From the NCBI GenBank assembly GCA_911728435.2, contig OU452200.1, positions 30,147,715-30,211,714 on the forward strand: a stretch of 64,000 bases of DNA, written 5' to 3'. The notes under the pieces were generated by a model. The model worked only from the letters and a program-made list of their open reading frames with translations, did no database searches and was not told the DNA's origin. Positions 22,056 through 34,555 of this stretch are shown piece after piece (within the stretch, counting starts at the first letter, position 1; each line of letters starts with the position of its first letter). The stretch is from Apoderus coryli. Its lineage: Eukaryota > Arthropoda > Insecta > Coleoptera > Attelabidae. The translations under genes and the position numbers were made by a program.

Positions 22056-25000
22056 AGAATGCACTACTTTTTCAACTTATACTTATAATAATTTTACTCC
22101 ACTCCAAAATGGACTACTTTTGTAAGATTATACAAAGTGTCCAAGATAAGGATGGCCAATACAGAGATCTAGGATCATTTCGATGTTCAACAAAATGTCG
22201 CTGACCTTATAACACACGTATGTAATTTCATTTCAATAATGATTTTTTATAACCAAATACTTACAATTTCTGGTATGTCCTATGGTTTTAGCAAAGTTAC
22301 AAAGGATATTTTCGCCCATAGGCTTCGTTAAGTTATAGAGGGTGAATAAAAATCATCATAACTATTTTATGTGCGGTATTTTAAAATATATTTAGTATAT
22401 TTTTGAGTTTGATGCAATAAATAATATTTTCTTAATCTCTATGATTTCAGGTTATATTTTGTTCATAGATATACATTACAACTCTTAACATGTTGAATTC
22501 CCTTTTAAAACATTATATTTGACATGAATATTAATAATTTTTCTTATTTATTATTCTTGAACCTTGATCATCAATTTCTTTCTTTTTCTTCTTTTGTGAT
22601 TTGTCAGATTGTAGAACAAGGTACTTAAAACAAAAATGTAATAATAGAAAAAGGAAAAAAAATGTTTGTGAATTGAAAAAAAAAAAGAATTTCTTGAAAA
22701 AGACTAGCTGAGTCTAGTCGAAACGTTGGAATAAAAAAAGATGACATGAAACCATTAAAGAAATAGTTAAAAAAAAAATAAAAGAAATTAATAATTTTAA
22801 TCATCGATTCCCATTGAGGAAACCGGTTGCCTAGAAATTCGTATTTAATTGGACAACAATCCTATAGAGATTTTTTGGGCGAAATACAGACCACAAATTA
22901 GTTACAAATAGTAAGCCTTATAAAATAGATACAACGTATAAAACACATTATGTGGTCCTGACAGTAAACAGGCTCTAACTTTTTATTTCCTGTATTAAAA
23001 ATTAATTTTGCTAATAATATAGGTTATGCCATTAAAAAAAAGTAAAGAATAAAGGCATATGAAAACTTTAGATTAAATACAAATTATTGTAATATATGCT
23101 GTTTATTTTACCTATATACTACAATCGTTATACCAAGTTTTAAGGTATTATTGAGTCACCCGGTATGACTTTCGGGACACAACTCTTCTTAGTAAAATAA
23201 TGTATTGTAAAATATACTTGTTTAGCGAAAATGTGATATAAAATAAATGACATTCCAATTGGCCCTTTAATTCATCCATTAATAAAATTTGTCCTTCACA
23301 TTTTAACAGGGATTTATGTCACTCTGTATTGATCATCTTAAACAAGATTCATATTATTAGGTATTCATTCCTTGAGGCTCTCAAATATTCCCCCTAAACG
23401 TGCTGGCAAAGTTTTTTTTATTATTATTTCTTAAGCACGTACACAATTCAGCTACTTCTAAAACCTTTGTTGAATAACGTATTCTAATTTTGTAAATTAT
23501 AAGAGCAGTGTTGTTTACGTTAAGACCTTATTTTGTGTTACACTTTCGAAAGCGGAAACTTTAGAGGCAGACAGATAACAAAAAAAATCATATCAGTTTG
23601 TATTGCTATGCTTCGTGGCAAAGGTACAGAGTATCAAAAATTTTATTAAAAATCTTAAATTTAATATTTTTAAAACTACTTTAGATATTAAACTGAAATT
23701 TGACACAGTTTGACAGAAAAATTAGGTACATCTTTATGCCAAAAAATTATTATTTTACTTCAGTGGCGTGCGGGCGGACACATATTCGTACAATTTTAAT
23801 AAAAAATATGGTACAACAGTGATTTTTTAAGAATAAAAAATGAATTCTAAAATCCTTGTTCAATTTAAAACAAAAACAGACCCTTTATTTTTTTGTTTGT
23901 AAGTAAAAAATTTAAATACCTACTTCTAAAAAAAAAATTAAACAAAAACCAAAATAAAAAATTTAATTAGTGGTTTCAACAACAATAAGAAAATGAAAGA
24001 AATTTTAATAAAAATCACTAAATTTGTCGAAATGTGGTCCACCCACCTCAATACATTTTCGACATATTTAGTATTGTATACGTATAACAAGATAATCTTT
24101 GCACCGAAACCATCTAGTATATTATAGAAAACAGATTGTCATCGGTATAGACACTTATGAGAAATCAAAGCAAATTATTATATAAATAAATTAGAAATAT
24201 TTATATTTAAAAATTGTTTGATTTCATAACGAAAATTTACATTAATCATGAAATAAAGGAATTATTAAATTATTATTAATTATCTACTTCGACAAACAAT
24301 GATAATGAAGTTGAAGTTACAACATCAAAAATTAAGTATATGTCATTACCTATATGACTTATGAATTGGACTTTACTATATGAAAAATATATTCACAAGT
24401 AAATATTAAACTAAACATTTACTTTTCCTAACTAGAACCTAGCTTCGGCAAACCAGTCTCTGCTTCATATCAAAATTTTTGCAGTCAATACGGTGACGCA
24501 AGATGTATGAATAAAGCAAATACAAAAATATCTCAGATAATTCTTTCCATATATTTATATAACTAGAATGAGTAACAAAATAATAATTTAAAAAAAAAAA
24601 AACAAGTCTGTAAGTATTTCCCTTGGTTGCAAAACACATTATATAGTCCCACGCAATCGTAAATGGTCAATATATAAGCAATTTGTCATTGTGCTGAAAT
24701 ACTAAAAATGTTAAACATTTTACAGGAAACATGTTTAATAGTAGCCTTTATAGTTTAGAACGATACAAAATGTAAGAGAATTAATTAAATTGTTCAAAGT
24801 TATTCACGTTTCTGCTTCTTATATCTTATTAGATTTGAGATTAGTTTAGCACTTTTGCAGCCGATATAGCGAATTTCTGTTCTCTCGGAATATTGCCAGC
24901 GTAACCAGATGTCGCCAGTTACATTTTTTCTTACAATAGAAGAAATATAATTTGAGAAATAAATAAAAATGTTCAATTTAATCTAATAACTTTATATTTA

Positions 25001-25342
25001 AAATAACTGGCCAAGCCAAAAGCCAGTGTGACGTACCTATTCCTTGTTCCCCTATGTGCGATTGACAACAACTTTTGTCAATCCAAAAGCGTTATAGTTA
25101 TAATAATAATAAAAATACATGGAACATAACGTTCAAATGTAAACAACAATTAATCTTCCGAAAATAAAAGGAAACTCACTGAAATCATAAAATGACTTGT
25201 GCGTATAGGTGTAGCCTTTTCTTCGCAAAAAATATCTGGCTCTCAAAACAACATCCAGTTTCTTCCACAACCATAACAAATTATTACTAATCAGAAAAAA
25301 AAAAGAATACTACAACCAAAACGAAACATACATAATTCCCAT
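22056..25342. other. Long non-coding stretch
   Basis: Contains a dispersed ACTCCACTCCAAAATGGACT block at 22096-22120 (-), directly after the mariner relic, and a hammerhead-like string at 22693-22728. A GGCGTGCGGG-type element end may lie near 23762. Otherwise AT-rich with no recognised coding sequence. Confidence 0.45.
22693..22728 (+). ncRNA. Hammerhead-like motif, CGAAACGTT form
   Basis: CTTGAAAAA, then a hairpin (GACTAG ... CTAGTC) and CGAAACGTTGG. The first core box deviates from CTGANGA, so catalytic activity is unlikely. Same form as at 36937 and 18924. Confidence 0.45.
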
Positions 25343-25957
25343 AACATGGCTCAAAATCTGGTGACTGCAGGTTGGTTGCGCCTTTGTCATTCCTGAACTG
25401 GCTTATAGTCAGAGGTATCGACTGCCAGGATACCTCTTCATTTTCACCGCAGAGACGGACGCAAATGAACGGGCTTTGAAATGGTGGTAAAACAAAGAGT
25501 TTAAAGCTATCACAGTTGTGACGGATTCGCACAGCTCTAGCAGGATCGCCTTATATTTCATTAAAAATCAAATCATGGTTAATATTAGATTTATTTCAAA
25601 TAAGATGATTAAAGGATACATCCTACACTATCAAGAAAATCAAACATCTCCCATATTTATATATATATAACTGTAGTAGATATTATGCTTTCAGGCTCAT
25701 TTACAAAAAATAGGTAGTAGTGACCTTATTGCGATTGTGATCAAGTGGTCGGCGATCTGAATCATATATTTTTTGGCTGTAGTCATCACACCGTAGAAAT
25801 ACAATTATTGAAGGAAAACATACGAAATATAAACGTGGAATTCCCTACGTCTATATCCTGCTTATTAGCCAGCAATAATAAACTGATATTTGATTTGATT
25901 GCGGAAATATTGTTAGGAAAATATATAGGTAGAAAGACATACAAAATATACGTTTAA
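25343..25957 (+). pseudogene. LINE RNase H domain and C-terminal cysteine motif (I/jockey-type relic)
   Basis: Frame pieces read HGSKSGD (DGSKS-like RNase H start, ~25345), then CAFVIPELAYSQRYRLPGYL and FIFTAETDA (RNase H core with the conserved acidic TAE) up to ~25480. After a decayed gap, CDCDQVVGDLNHIFFGCSHH begins near 25717 and stays open to 25957. The last part resembles the Cys/His tail of I- and jockey-type ORF2. RNase H places it with I-superfamily LINEs. Frameshifts and stops make it non-functional. Confidence 0.75.
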
Positions 25958-25959
25958 AT

Positions 25960-28900
25960 ATTTGTAGTAGATAATCTGTGGCTAATAGATTAATCATCTA
26001 AAGCCATTTCCCTTAAATCAAATATCATATTACCTATATATGTTACGGTAGAGTGTTTTACTTGGCTCATTTGAATGAAAAACCATCTTTTAACTATTGT
26101 TGTAAAAAAAATTATTTTCAATAAAATTGCCGGTCATTTGGATAGTCTGTATAATAATCGTCAAGCAAACCGTAACATATACCAAAATTATTATTAGTAA
26201 GTACACAACACAATTTTAGCACACAAGGGGATCCAATCATTAGCATCAGAGAAATATAAATGGTTTGAATCAAACTCTTCTGGTAATCTTAAATTTTTAA
26301 AACATAAAGTCTTGTTATATTCTGCAACCAGCAGGTCATAAAATAAAACCTGGCATCAAGGGCAACTCAACTCAATATGTTTCTGTCCGTTTTTGTATTT
26401 ACATATTTTAAATAAACAATGGGGTGAGTGTTTTGGTTTTTTGTTGATTGAATTATTATTGACTTTAATATTAAATTATGTAAAATATGACTATAACGAG
26501 TATCTTAATTGCTTATTTTTATAATGGACAAGGTTCCTATGAGAACTATGAATCAAAAATAATAATAATTAAATAATAAATTTTATAATAGTTTTAATAT
26601 AGCGGAATATGTTTGCCCATAATAAAACATAATGTAAATACCCAACACACTATCCCAAAACTGCTATGTATACATACATATCCATACATTATATTTCCTT
26701 TCGTATAATCTAAGTAGGTGTCATTTATAACTGCAAATAGCCTCTTCTGGTAACCATATATTACATGGTACCTTGGTACCAATTTGTTTTTGTTAACGGT
26801 ATTTTGATATTGCTATTTGTCGTGAAAACATGGAAATAACGTTAAAATATATTTATACAATTTTGTCCTACTGCTACATGATAGTAAACACGTAAAGGAT
26901 GTCTCGAAAGTCAGCGTCACCGTTGGAGCCTTAATAATTAATTTATTTAAAATTTAAAACTACTGCAAGTTTCGTACAACCAAGTCAGGACAAACTAACT
27001 ATGATATTCTTACCTAATCGAAATTTTAGAGCTGTTTGTTTTGGATAGTATTTAACAAAAATAAGGTACGTTTTAGAGCATCAACCATAAAGCTACAACA
27101 TTTATTAAGAGTTCACAAACACCTAAATCACTATGGTATTAAAATATGAAATTTACATACAAGAAAAATAGTTTATATGTACTTTTTCCCGTGTATGTAT
27201 AGCAATCTTGCGTCTGTCAGGCTTGAAATAAAAATAATAACAGGTCCCCACATTACTTCCTGATTTAAAAATCTTAACAAACAAAAGGGACCAGAAAAGT
27301 CAAATTTAAAAAAAAAATAAAAGAGGACCTAAACTAATCCCTTGGGTTACATACTACCGAGATATCTTTTTATAATAAATCTGACACTATATTATAATTA
27401 ATAGACAAATAGAATCCCGTGCGCCCTTCTTAAAGACAGTTTTGTTTTCGCCCATCCAGAATAAGTCCACCCAGATTTCAACAAAACAACAGTTGTAAAT
27501 TTGTTTTAAGTGTCGTGATGGCCAAAATTATTTATCCCCAGTAATATTCTACTCTAAAATGCTTTGAAGGCATTAGAAAAATATTATTTTTTGTGTTATA
27601 ACGCATGGGTCCACAATTCTTCTACCTCAGAGGCGTGGATCTGGAATTTTTTGTTGACAAAAAGGAATATTTTTAGAAATTTTTGGCTAATAGTAGCACT
27701 TGACAATATTATATAATGTACCAAATATTGTTTGAATTAGATAACCGATTCTGAAATTACGAATGAAAAGGTAAGTTTAACTCAACACCCTGTATCTTTC
27801 TTAGTAAGCTTTAGCGAATCCATGTTCATATAAAATCTTAAAATATTTTTTTCTAGGAACTGGCAAAGATCTGCTACAAAAAACTGACTCATCCTGTACA
27901 TTATATTCGTCACTATTGAAAATAGCATTCGTTTGGATATAAATAAAACCCAAAAACCTCACATAAATGTTAATTTAGCTATAGTGGAACTAACTAATTA
28001 AGATGCTTATGAAAGCCGTCACGGGTAACACCCTCAGGGTTTAATTAAAATGAACTTTGAATCCAAATACCATATACACAGTACACTCAGTTATTATTAA
28101 CCTCCTAAGTGACCCCCTTTGATAACAGACTCAGTAAATAGCTAATGGAAATTGTGAAAAGTTCGCTGATACAAACACTTGAGAACAGTGGGTTGTATAG
28201 AGCATAGTGCGTTGCTGTAGTACGTCAGTTTGATGTTAAGTGTTTTGATGTCAATACAATATAACGTGGTTTTGGCTAAAGAAGGAAACTTGAAAGCACT
28301 AAAAGCACACACTATAATGTAATAATATATATTGGTTTGGATGGGAAGGAGTAAATGTGAGGCTATGTCAGAAAGTTTATATACGACTGCCTAAAATCAG
28401 GGGCGGCTTGTGGCAGTTTATTGTGGGGAAGCGTGAAGCACAACCAAAATAAAGTCTTATACAGGTACAGCTAAAATTAATAGGGATATCTCTAGTTTCT
28501 CAACTGCATACTGCATAAAATATTATAATTAATGTTTATAAGTATATTAGCTAAATAGAGTTTAATTACCTAATATCTAGAATATATTTACTTAATAAAT
28601 AAAAAACAGTTTATGAAACTGTCATTCAATTTACCTTTATGCTGCTTGTTAGCCAATCATTATATCTCTCATATCAGGTATTATTAAAAGCTCTGCTTTT
28701 GCCTTTACATATTTATATTTATCCAACATTTATTTAAATCTGGAACCAATTTTTAACAAGATTTTTCTGTTCTTGAGAGGAGTGTTGATTAAAAAACTTA
28801 ACTTTAGAGTTAAAAGATAAACTATGTCTATGTACCTATGTCATTTTCCATAGTACCTACCTATAAATCAGGTAAGCGCAGATATTACCTGATATGTACT

Positions 28901-29151
28901 ACTTTCACTTGCTTTTTCCATATTAATGGATAGTATATATTATTAAAAAATTATTATTTTACAGTAGCCACTTACCTAGCTATTTCTTTTGGCTAAAAAT
29001 AGGTACTAATTTAGATTTAGAACTGAAATTAAAATATGTAGGTAACTAAATAAACAAACTAATTTGAAATCAATATATCAAAACTTTAAGCATCCCGAAA
29101 AGTAAATATGTAATTAAATAAAGAATAATAGCATAGCACTATACATTTTCA
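25960..29151. other. Long stretch with one unassigned ORF remnant
   Basis: Apart from 26194-26400 nothing coding was recognised. An orphan CACCCTGTA end occurs at 27785 and a GGGGCGGCTTGTGG-type element end near 28399. Confidence 0.4.
26194..26400 (-). pseudogene. Unrecognised ORF remnant
   Basis: The minus strand reads KYKNGQKHIELSCP, a stop, then an open frame containing NKTLCFKNLRLPEEFDSNHL and YFSDANDWIPLCAKIVLCTY before TAA at 26194. The composition is protein-like (few rare strings, an N/D/E/P-rich surface) compared with the AT-rich surroundings. I cannot assign a family. It may be the end of a transposon-encoded protein or a host exon. Confidence 0.35.
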
Positions 29152-30537
29152 AGTTCAAATTGGCGCTAATCAGAATCAAAATGATATTAGTCAAAATCAA
29201 ATTCATTTCAAATTGGCATTAATCAAAAGCAAATTGACAATAATTAAAACCATAATGGCACTAATCACTTTCAAATTGACAATAAACAAAATCAAATTAG
29301 CACTTGTAACATACAATTATTTATTTAATGATACACAATAAATAACAATAATTAAATTATTGAAACTAATAACGAATTTTAAATAACCAATTTTCTTGAC
29401 AAATTATATCTTGCATATCCAATGCAGCAGGAATAAATATCTGTATAGGTGCAATAAATTTGGTACAATTAGCAACAGTTATCTTGCCAATATTGCCACG
29501 AACAATGTTCTCTAATTTCGAGTTAATACAGACCATGCTTGTTCAATGAGGAAGAACATATAGGGCTATATATATACGGACTCAGTCGTAAAAATGTGTG
29601 ATGGTGAAATTTGTCCTCTGCAAAAACTTCAATACTGAAGTGGCATGGAGCATTATCAACACCTAACGCAACTCCAGTTTCGTAAATGTTTTGTGCTGTT
29701 CTTAAGCACTGCCTCACAAATTCGTTTGCTTCCGGCTTCTTGAAAGAACCCCTTCTAAGTTCGGAATAAATTAACCACATAGTTCCAATGCATCCTATTA
29801 GGTTCGATCCTCTGCAACCTGCAGATATACTTGTGCAACGACGTCCTTTTTTTTAACGGCCCTGCGTCCTTGATATGAATAAATTAAAGTGCGTTTCGTC
29901 CATATATATAATAGGTATATTTTGTGCCTGAATATCTAACAAGTTTCAGCGTAAATTCGTCTACTTTGTTTTACTTCAAAACTATTTGCGTTTTCGGGTT
30001 CTGTACGCAAGGCCTTCAAAGTAAACATAAGTCCATTCAGGTACCGTAGAATGCATTCCTTAGAAATGTTGATAACAAATACTTCTCGTATTTTTTCACT
30101 CAATTGTATAAGAGTAATTTTAGGATTTTCTTCGACTGAACGTTCAAGGAATTGACGGTGTTCGAAGGTTATTTTAACTCTACGTTTACCTGCTCGCTGC
30201 TTCTACGATAGCTGTTGATTTTTAACCCATCAATACGCAGTTCTTTTTGCCACACCCAGTACATTTGCAAGATTACGCCAGTCACCATTGGCATTATATA
30301 ATACACAAATCTGCACCTTCAAATTTGAGGCAACATCCTTTTTTATATAAGGCATCTTGCAATGTATTCTAGGTAACAATTTTTAATTAACTAACACACA
30401 CTTTGACACTGACAAGTAATATCCAATTCGATTGATTAGTTAACACCAAGTTAAAATTTACTACTACAATTTGATTTTGTTTATTGTCAATTTCAAAGTG
30501 ATTAGTGTCATTATGGTTTTGATTATTGTCAATTTGC
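29152..30537 (-). mobile_element. DD34E Tc1/IS630-type transposon relic with iterated TIRs
   Basis: Inverted arms at 29229-29298 and 30468-30537 (70 bp, few mismatches) bracket a broken transposase on the minus strand. Each arm contains two copies of a CAAATTGACAATAA-like unit around CACTAATCACTTT. On the left a run of related units (CAAATTGGCGCTAATCA, CAAATTGGCATTAATCAA) extends out to ~29154. Repeated units in the ends may be transposase-binding sites. No clear TA duplication was seen. Confidence 0.65.
29440..30355 (-). pseudogene. DD34E transposase relic
   Basis: Starts at ATG 30355 (MPYIKKDVASNLKVQICVLY) with an HTH-like WRNLANVLGVAKRTAY. Later pieces include VEENPKITLIQLSEKIREVF and then, after frameshifts, YMDETHF (first Asp, ~29900). 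The longest open piece (29523-29780) has GVDNAPCHFSIEVF (second Asp, ~29655) and LRLSPY. Past a small insertion another frame gives LIEQAWSVLTRN (Glu, ~29545). Allowing for the insertion, spacing fits DD34E. Several stops and shifts make it dead. Family assignment beyond Tc1/IS630-type DDE is uncertain. Confidence 0.75.
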
Positions 30538-30539
30538 AT

Positions 30540-31386
30540 CACTACACACACTAGCTCATCACTCATCACAATAATAATTAATACCGGTTTCATCTATTTC
30601 AAGTCTTTTAATTAAAGTATCTCACTTTGTCACTCATAAATTTCATAAATTTTCCAACTTGATCACCGCGATTTAATGATCTTATCATCGCCACATCACT
30701 ACCTTGCTTTCTTTCTGATATTGACGTTAGCTGTTTCTTCTATACAGCTTGTTTATAGCATAAATTCCCGCGCTCAAATATTGTTGGAAACACATGGATT
30801 ATAACTTCTTTAGCATCTATGGACAGATGAATTCTTGTATTTGTCTTATTGCCTTCATTTTTATAAACCTCTTCTACTTAACGTTCGGTAACAACATTTA
30901 ACACTACCCCTCCAGGGAGCCGTAAGACCTTGAAGTTGGTGGAGGGGCTAAGTAGCTGTCAAGTCCGGAAACAATTTCTGGGCATTGACAGTGAAACTAA
31001 GAACGGCTCAGTAGAAGAAGATCTATGTAAAATCGTAAGGCGTAATATGTACCGTGCTGATAGGTGATTGGCTCTACAGTAGTGAGTCGTGAATGGTGTT
31101 TTGTGGATACTTGGCGACCTTTGCAATTAATACAGCCTTCCAGTAGTAAGGGAGCACTGCTACTGTTGACCTTCTTTTCTACTCAACTCGTGGAATCTAT
31201 TATGAGCCAAACTCGAGACAACAGTACGAATCGGGAAAAGGTTGTTACTATCTGGTTCTTGGCCGTAAAAAGATGTAATGGAAATTCCGATAAAGTTAGC
31301 CCATTTGCGTCTAATAAATTATTTCACAATGTCGTTAAAAGTTGAAGAAAACTAAAAAAATTAAAGACTGAGACGTAGAAATTTTT
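30540..31386. other. Spacer or decayed LINE upstream region
   Basis: GC-richer than the average and directly upstream of the RT relic, so it may be a decayed 5' part of that LINE, but no endonuclease motif could be read. The frame 31064-31345 (+) shows no domain. Confidence 0.4.
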
Positions 31387-32035
31387 TGAAAGAATGATCA
31401 ATAATCGTTTGCAATGGTATTTGAAGAAAAATAACATTATTAATTAACAATCCGGTTTTAGAAAAGGCCATTCTACGGCTATCATTTGCTTTTTCTCTCG
31501 AGTGCCATCCAAGCGGCTTCCAACATTTAGTTGCAGTTTTCTTTGACATAAAAGGTGCGTATGACATGAGTTGGCATTACAATATATTGGAAGTAATGCA
31601 TGCATGTGGCATCCAGGTTAACCTACCTCCTATTATGAGTAAATCCTTTTTTGAAACCCAATCTTTAAAGTACAGGTTAGGTACACTAATAGAGCATTGG
31701 AAAATGGAGTGCCACAGGGGTCAAACCTTAGATGTACGCTGTTCGCACTTATAATGAAATGAAATTGCAAATAATGTTGCCGTCTCCACGTGTCTCTACG
31801 TAGGTAGCCTTGGAATTATATGTGCTGCAGTAAGGTGGGATAGGCCGTTCGAAAATTACAGAGTGCTATAAATATTATTTTGAAAATCGCGAAAATATAA
31901 GAAGACCACATTATGACCCAATATTATATGTCAAGGGTAAACCACTGCGTTGCGAGAATTCCATCAAGTGTTTGGGCATTATCTTTGATAAAAAGTTAAG
32001 GGTAAACAACAAATTATCACAGCATATAATCAACC
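31387..32035 (+). pseudogene. Jockey/I-like LINE reverse transcriptase relic
   Basis: Ordered landmarks in broken frames: FFERMINNRLQWYLKKNNII, QSGFRKGHST (~31450), VAVFFDIKGAYD (motif A, ~31530-31565), an open piece 31566-31754 covering the helix after motif A, LENGVPQGSNL (motif B, ~31698), CTLFALIMNEIANNV, CLYVGSLGIIC (motif C, ~31787), then RRPHYDPILYVKGKPLRC and NSIKCLGIIFDKKLRV to ~32035. Motif C should be YVDD, but here both aspartates are gone (GS). Stops and frameshifts occur throughout. Confidence 0.85.
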
Positions 32036-33382
32036 ATGATTTGTTCAGATTGCCCTCATTTTGAAAATCGAAAAAAAAATACAATATCCTTTTAACACTA
32101 CATAGATGATTCTTTCGTTCTTATAAGCAAGTTTTCAATTTCCATTTTATTTTTCTAAGTTTGCATAAATATAAAGCAATAAACAAAAAACTAGTTGATA
32201 CTTTCTTGAACATCTAGGTCAAAAGATGTGAAATACATTATTTTTCCTTTGGTATTTTATGCTTTATGGTAGAATAAAATAGAAAACTCCCCTGATGCAA
32301 ACTATATTTTACGAGCATTTGTGATAATTTATAGATTTTATTTTATGCAGTTCAGAAACTTCTTAGCGAGGTTTTTAAGGTAAAGTTACTTTATATATTG
32401 ACACAAACCTTTCGTTAGAATTTCGAATAATTTGATACATTGACTAATTTTAAATGGAATGATATATTTTAATTCCAAAATGAAAAAGACACAATAAAAA
32501 GCAAGGAAAAGCTTTAACTAGTACATCACATTAAAATTTGTTATTTCAAGTTTTTAAATTTTAATTATTTATATATATTGTTGTTATTTGTTACAAGTTG
32601 TCTTTCTAAACCAAAAATTTATTATAATTTATTTAAGACTATAGAACACAATAATTCGCTACAGAGAAAAACCTTTAAACAAAGGACTCGCATTCCTATG
32701 TGATTTCTTGAATTTGTTCATTTAGGCTTTTTTGCACAAACCTACTAATAACTGTCGATTTAACTGTTGTACACAAGTTAATAGTTAAGTGTAAAAATAT
32801 TCTGTTTCCACAATAATACCAAATATTATATTATTTATATAGGTATATATGTATATGTGTGTGGTATGCGTGATTTATTTGAAATAAGGAAGATAATGGC
32901 GACTTCCGGCATAACCAGAAATGGTGTAAAGTCTACAATATTTCAAAAGAAAAGAAAGTCTTAAATTACCGGTCCATAAATCCAGAATCTAAAATGAATT
33001 TTAATCCAATTTTTGCTTTTATTTCCGAAGCTTTTCCATTTAGGGATAGGAACATGGCATATCACCTGAAAGAGGATTGGAATGTCTTTCAGAATATTTC
33101 ATCATATACAGCGTGTTGCATTTGAGAAAATTGACTTATGCCTATTTTTCTAGTAGATAACAATACAGTAGTTTGCGACCACCTTGTAACCTTATGGGTG
33201 AATGTGGCAAGAAAGTTAATATTTTTAAGATATTGTTTATCTACTGTCAAAATTTCCAGAGTCTGCCTATTGAGATGACCAAATGGTGAATATTTTACAG
33301 AGACGTGTTTTGGGCCAATATATAGGGAAATGTTAAGACAAAATACTACAAAGCAGATGAGGAATCTAAAAATATAATTATA
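32036..33382. other. AT-rich spacer
   Basis: No recognised gene. The minus frame 33089-33454 overlaps the MITE-like element below and shows no domain. Confidence 0.45.
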
Positions 33383-33384
33383 TA

Positions 33385-33568
33385 CAGGGTGTTCCGTTTG
33401 AAATATGAACGTTGTGTCAACTTCCTGTATAACCAGAAGTGGCACAAATGACAAAATATTTTATAAGTATGGGCTAGATTGGCATACTTGAGTTGCCAAA
33501 TTTTCAAAATGATCCGTTGTTATATTCTCCACAAACGACTAATACGCCATCCACCATGAGACACCCTG
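33385..33568. mobile_element. Candidate short mariner-type MITE
   Basis: Starts CAGGGTGTTCC after TA (33383-33384) and ends AGACACCCTG before TA (33569-33570), length 184 bp. Terminal inverted match is only ~10 bp, so this could be two unrelated ends. Confidence 0.4.
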
Positions 33569-33570
33569 TA

Positions 33571-34553
33571 TACTATTCGAAATAAGTTAGCACGAGATTT
33601 TGTTTGCAAAAAAACATTGTAAACATAACAAATATTGGGTTAGTAACATTACGTAACACAAAACTCAAGATGCCATTATTGATAATAAATCATTTCTTGT
33701 CTTAAAATGTTGCAACGCTTTTACTGTAAGAAAAACCCAACTTTATAATAGTGCAATAATTGAGGCAATACACGAAAACCATGTCGTAACATATTCTAAT
33801 AAATACGCACTTCGGTGGTATTCAAATTACTATTCAAATATTCTGCGGTACGCATTATACTAACATGCTTGTATAGCAAATTGAAATGTTCATCGTTATT
33901 TTCACATCCAAATTAAAACCGATTCAAATAACTATTAATAATACTGTACATCGGTAGCGTTTGCTATTGTGCATCAAATATTGTAATTGAACGTATGGCA
34001 TAGATATGCACCTATCTGTAAAATTAATATATAAATTGAATGTTAGTTCAAGTTATAAAGCATTCTGTCCACAAAATATTATAATTATTTGTAAAAGCCT
34101 CAAATTTATAAACGAACGAATAAATTAATGACGGTTAGCAGTATGATTAGAAACTTTATTTATTTTGAAATATTGCTATACCATTTTGCAGTAGGTATTT
34201 TAAATAAAGAATAACAACGAGCGATGAGAAGTGGCTATAGGAACCGAATTTTCAACTCACCGACTTGAACCGGGAGATTAAAAAAACTAAATAGTCAGTG
34301 AGGACAAGTTGAAGATTGAGTTAAACCGTACTTTTAGCATAATTTCCTTATCTTGCTTTAAAAGTTTCAATGAGTGTTGAATGCGAAAAAACTGTTCCTG
34401 ATCAGATTTTGGTAACCTGCATTACTCATTAATTTTTTTTCGATGTATTTTTCTTTGAATGCATGGCAACGATGGCATAATTAATAAAGTTTACATCTTC
34501 TTAGTTTTGTGTCAAATTCACAATCAACTTCTTTTATTTGTCTGATCAGTACA
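33571..34553. other. Spacer without recognised features
   Basis: AT-rich, no domain-bearing frame. Confidence 0.45.
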
Positions 34554-34555
34554 TA

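Noticed and set aside
33089..33454. 121-codon minus-strand frame
   Set aside because: No recognisable domain, low-complexity hydrophobic composition, and it overlaps a candidate MITE.
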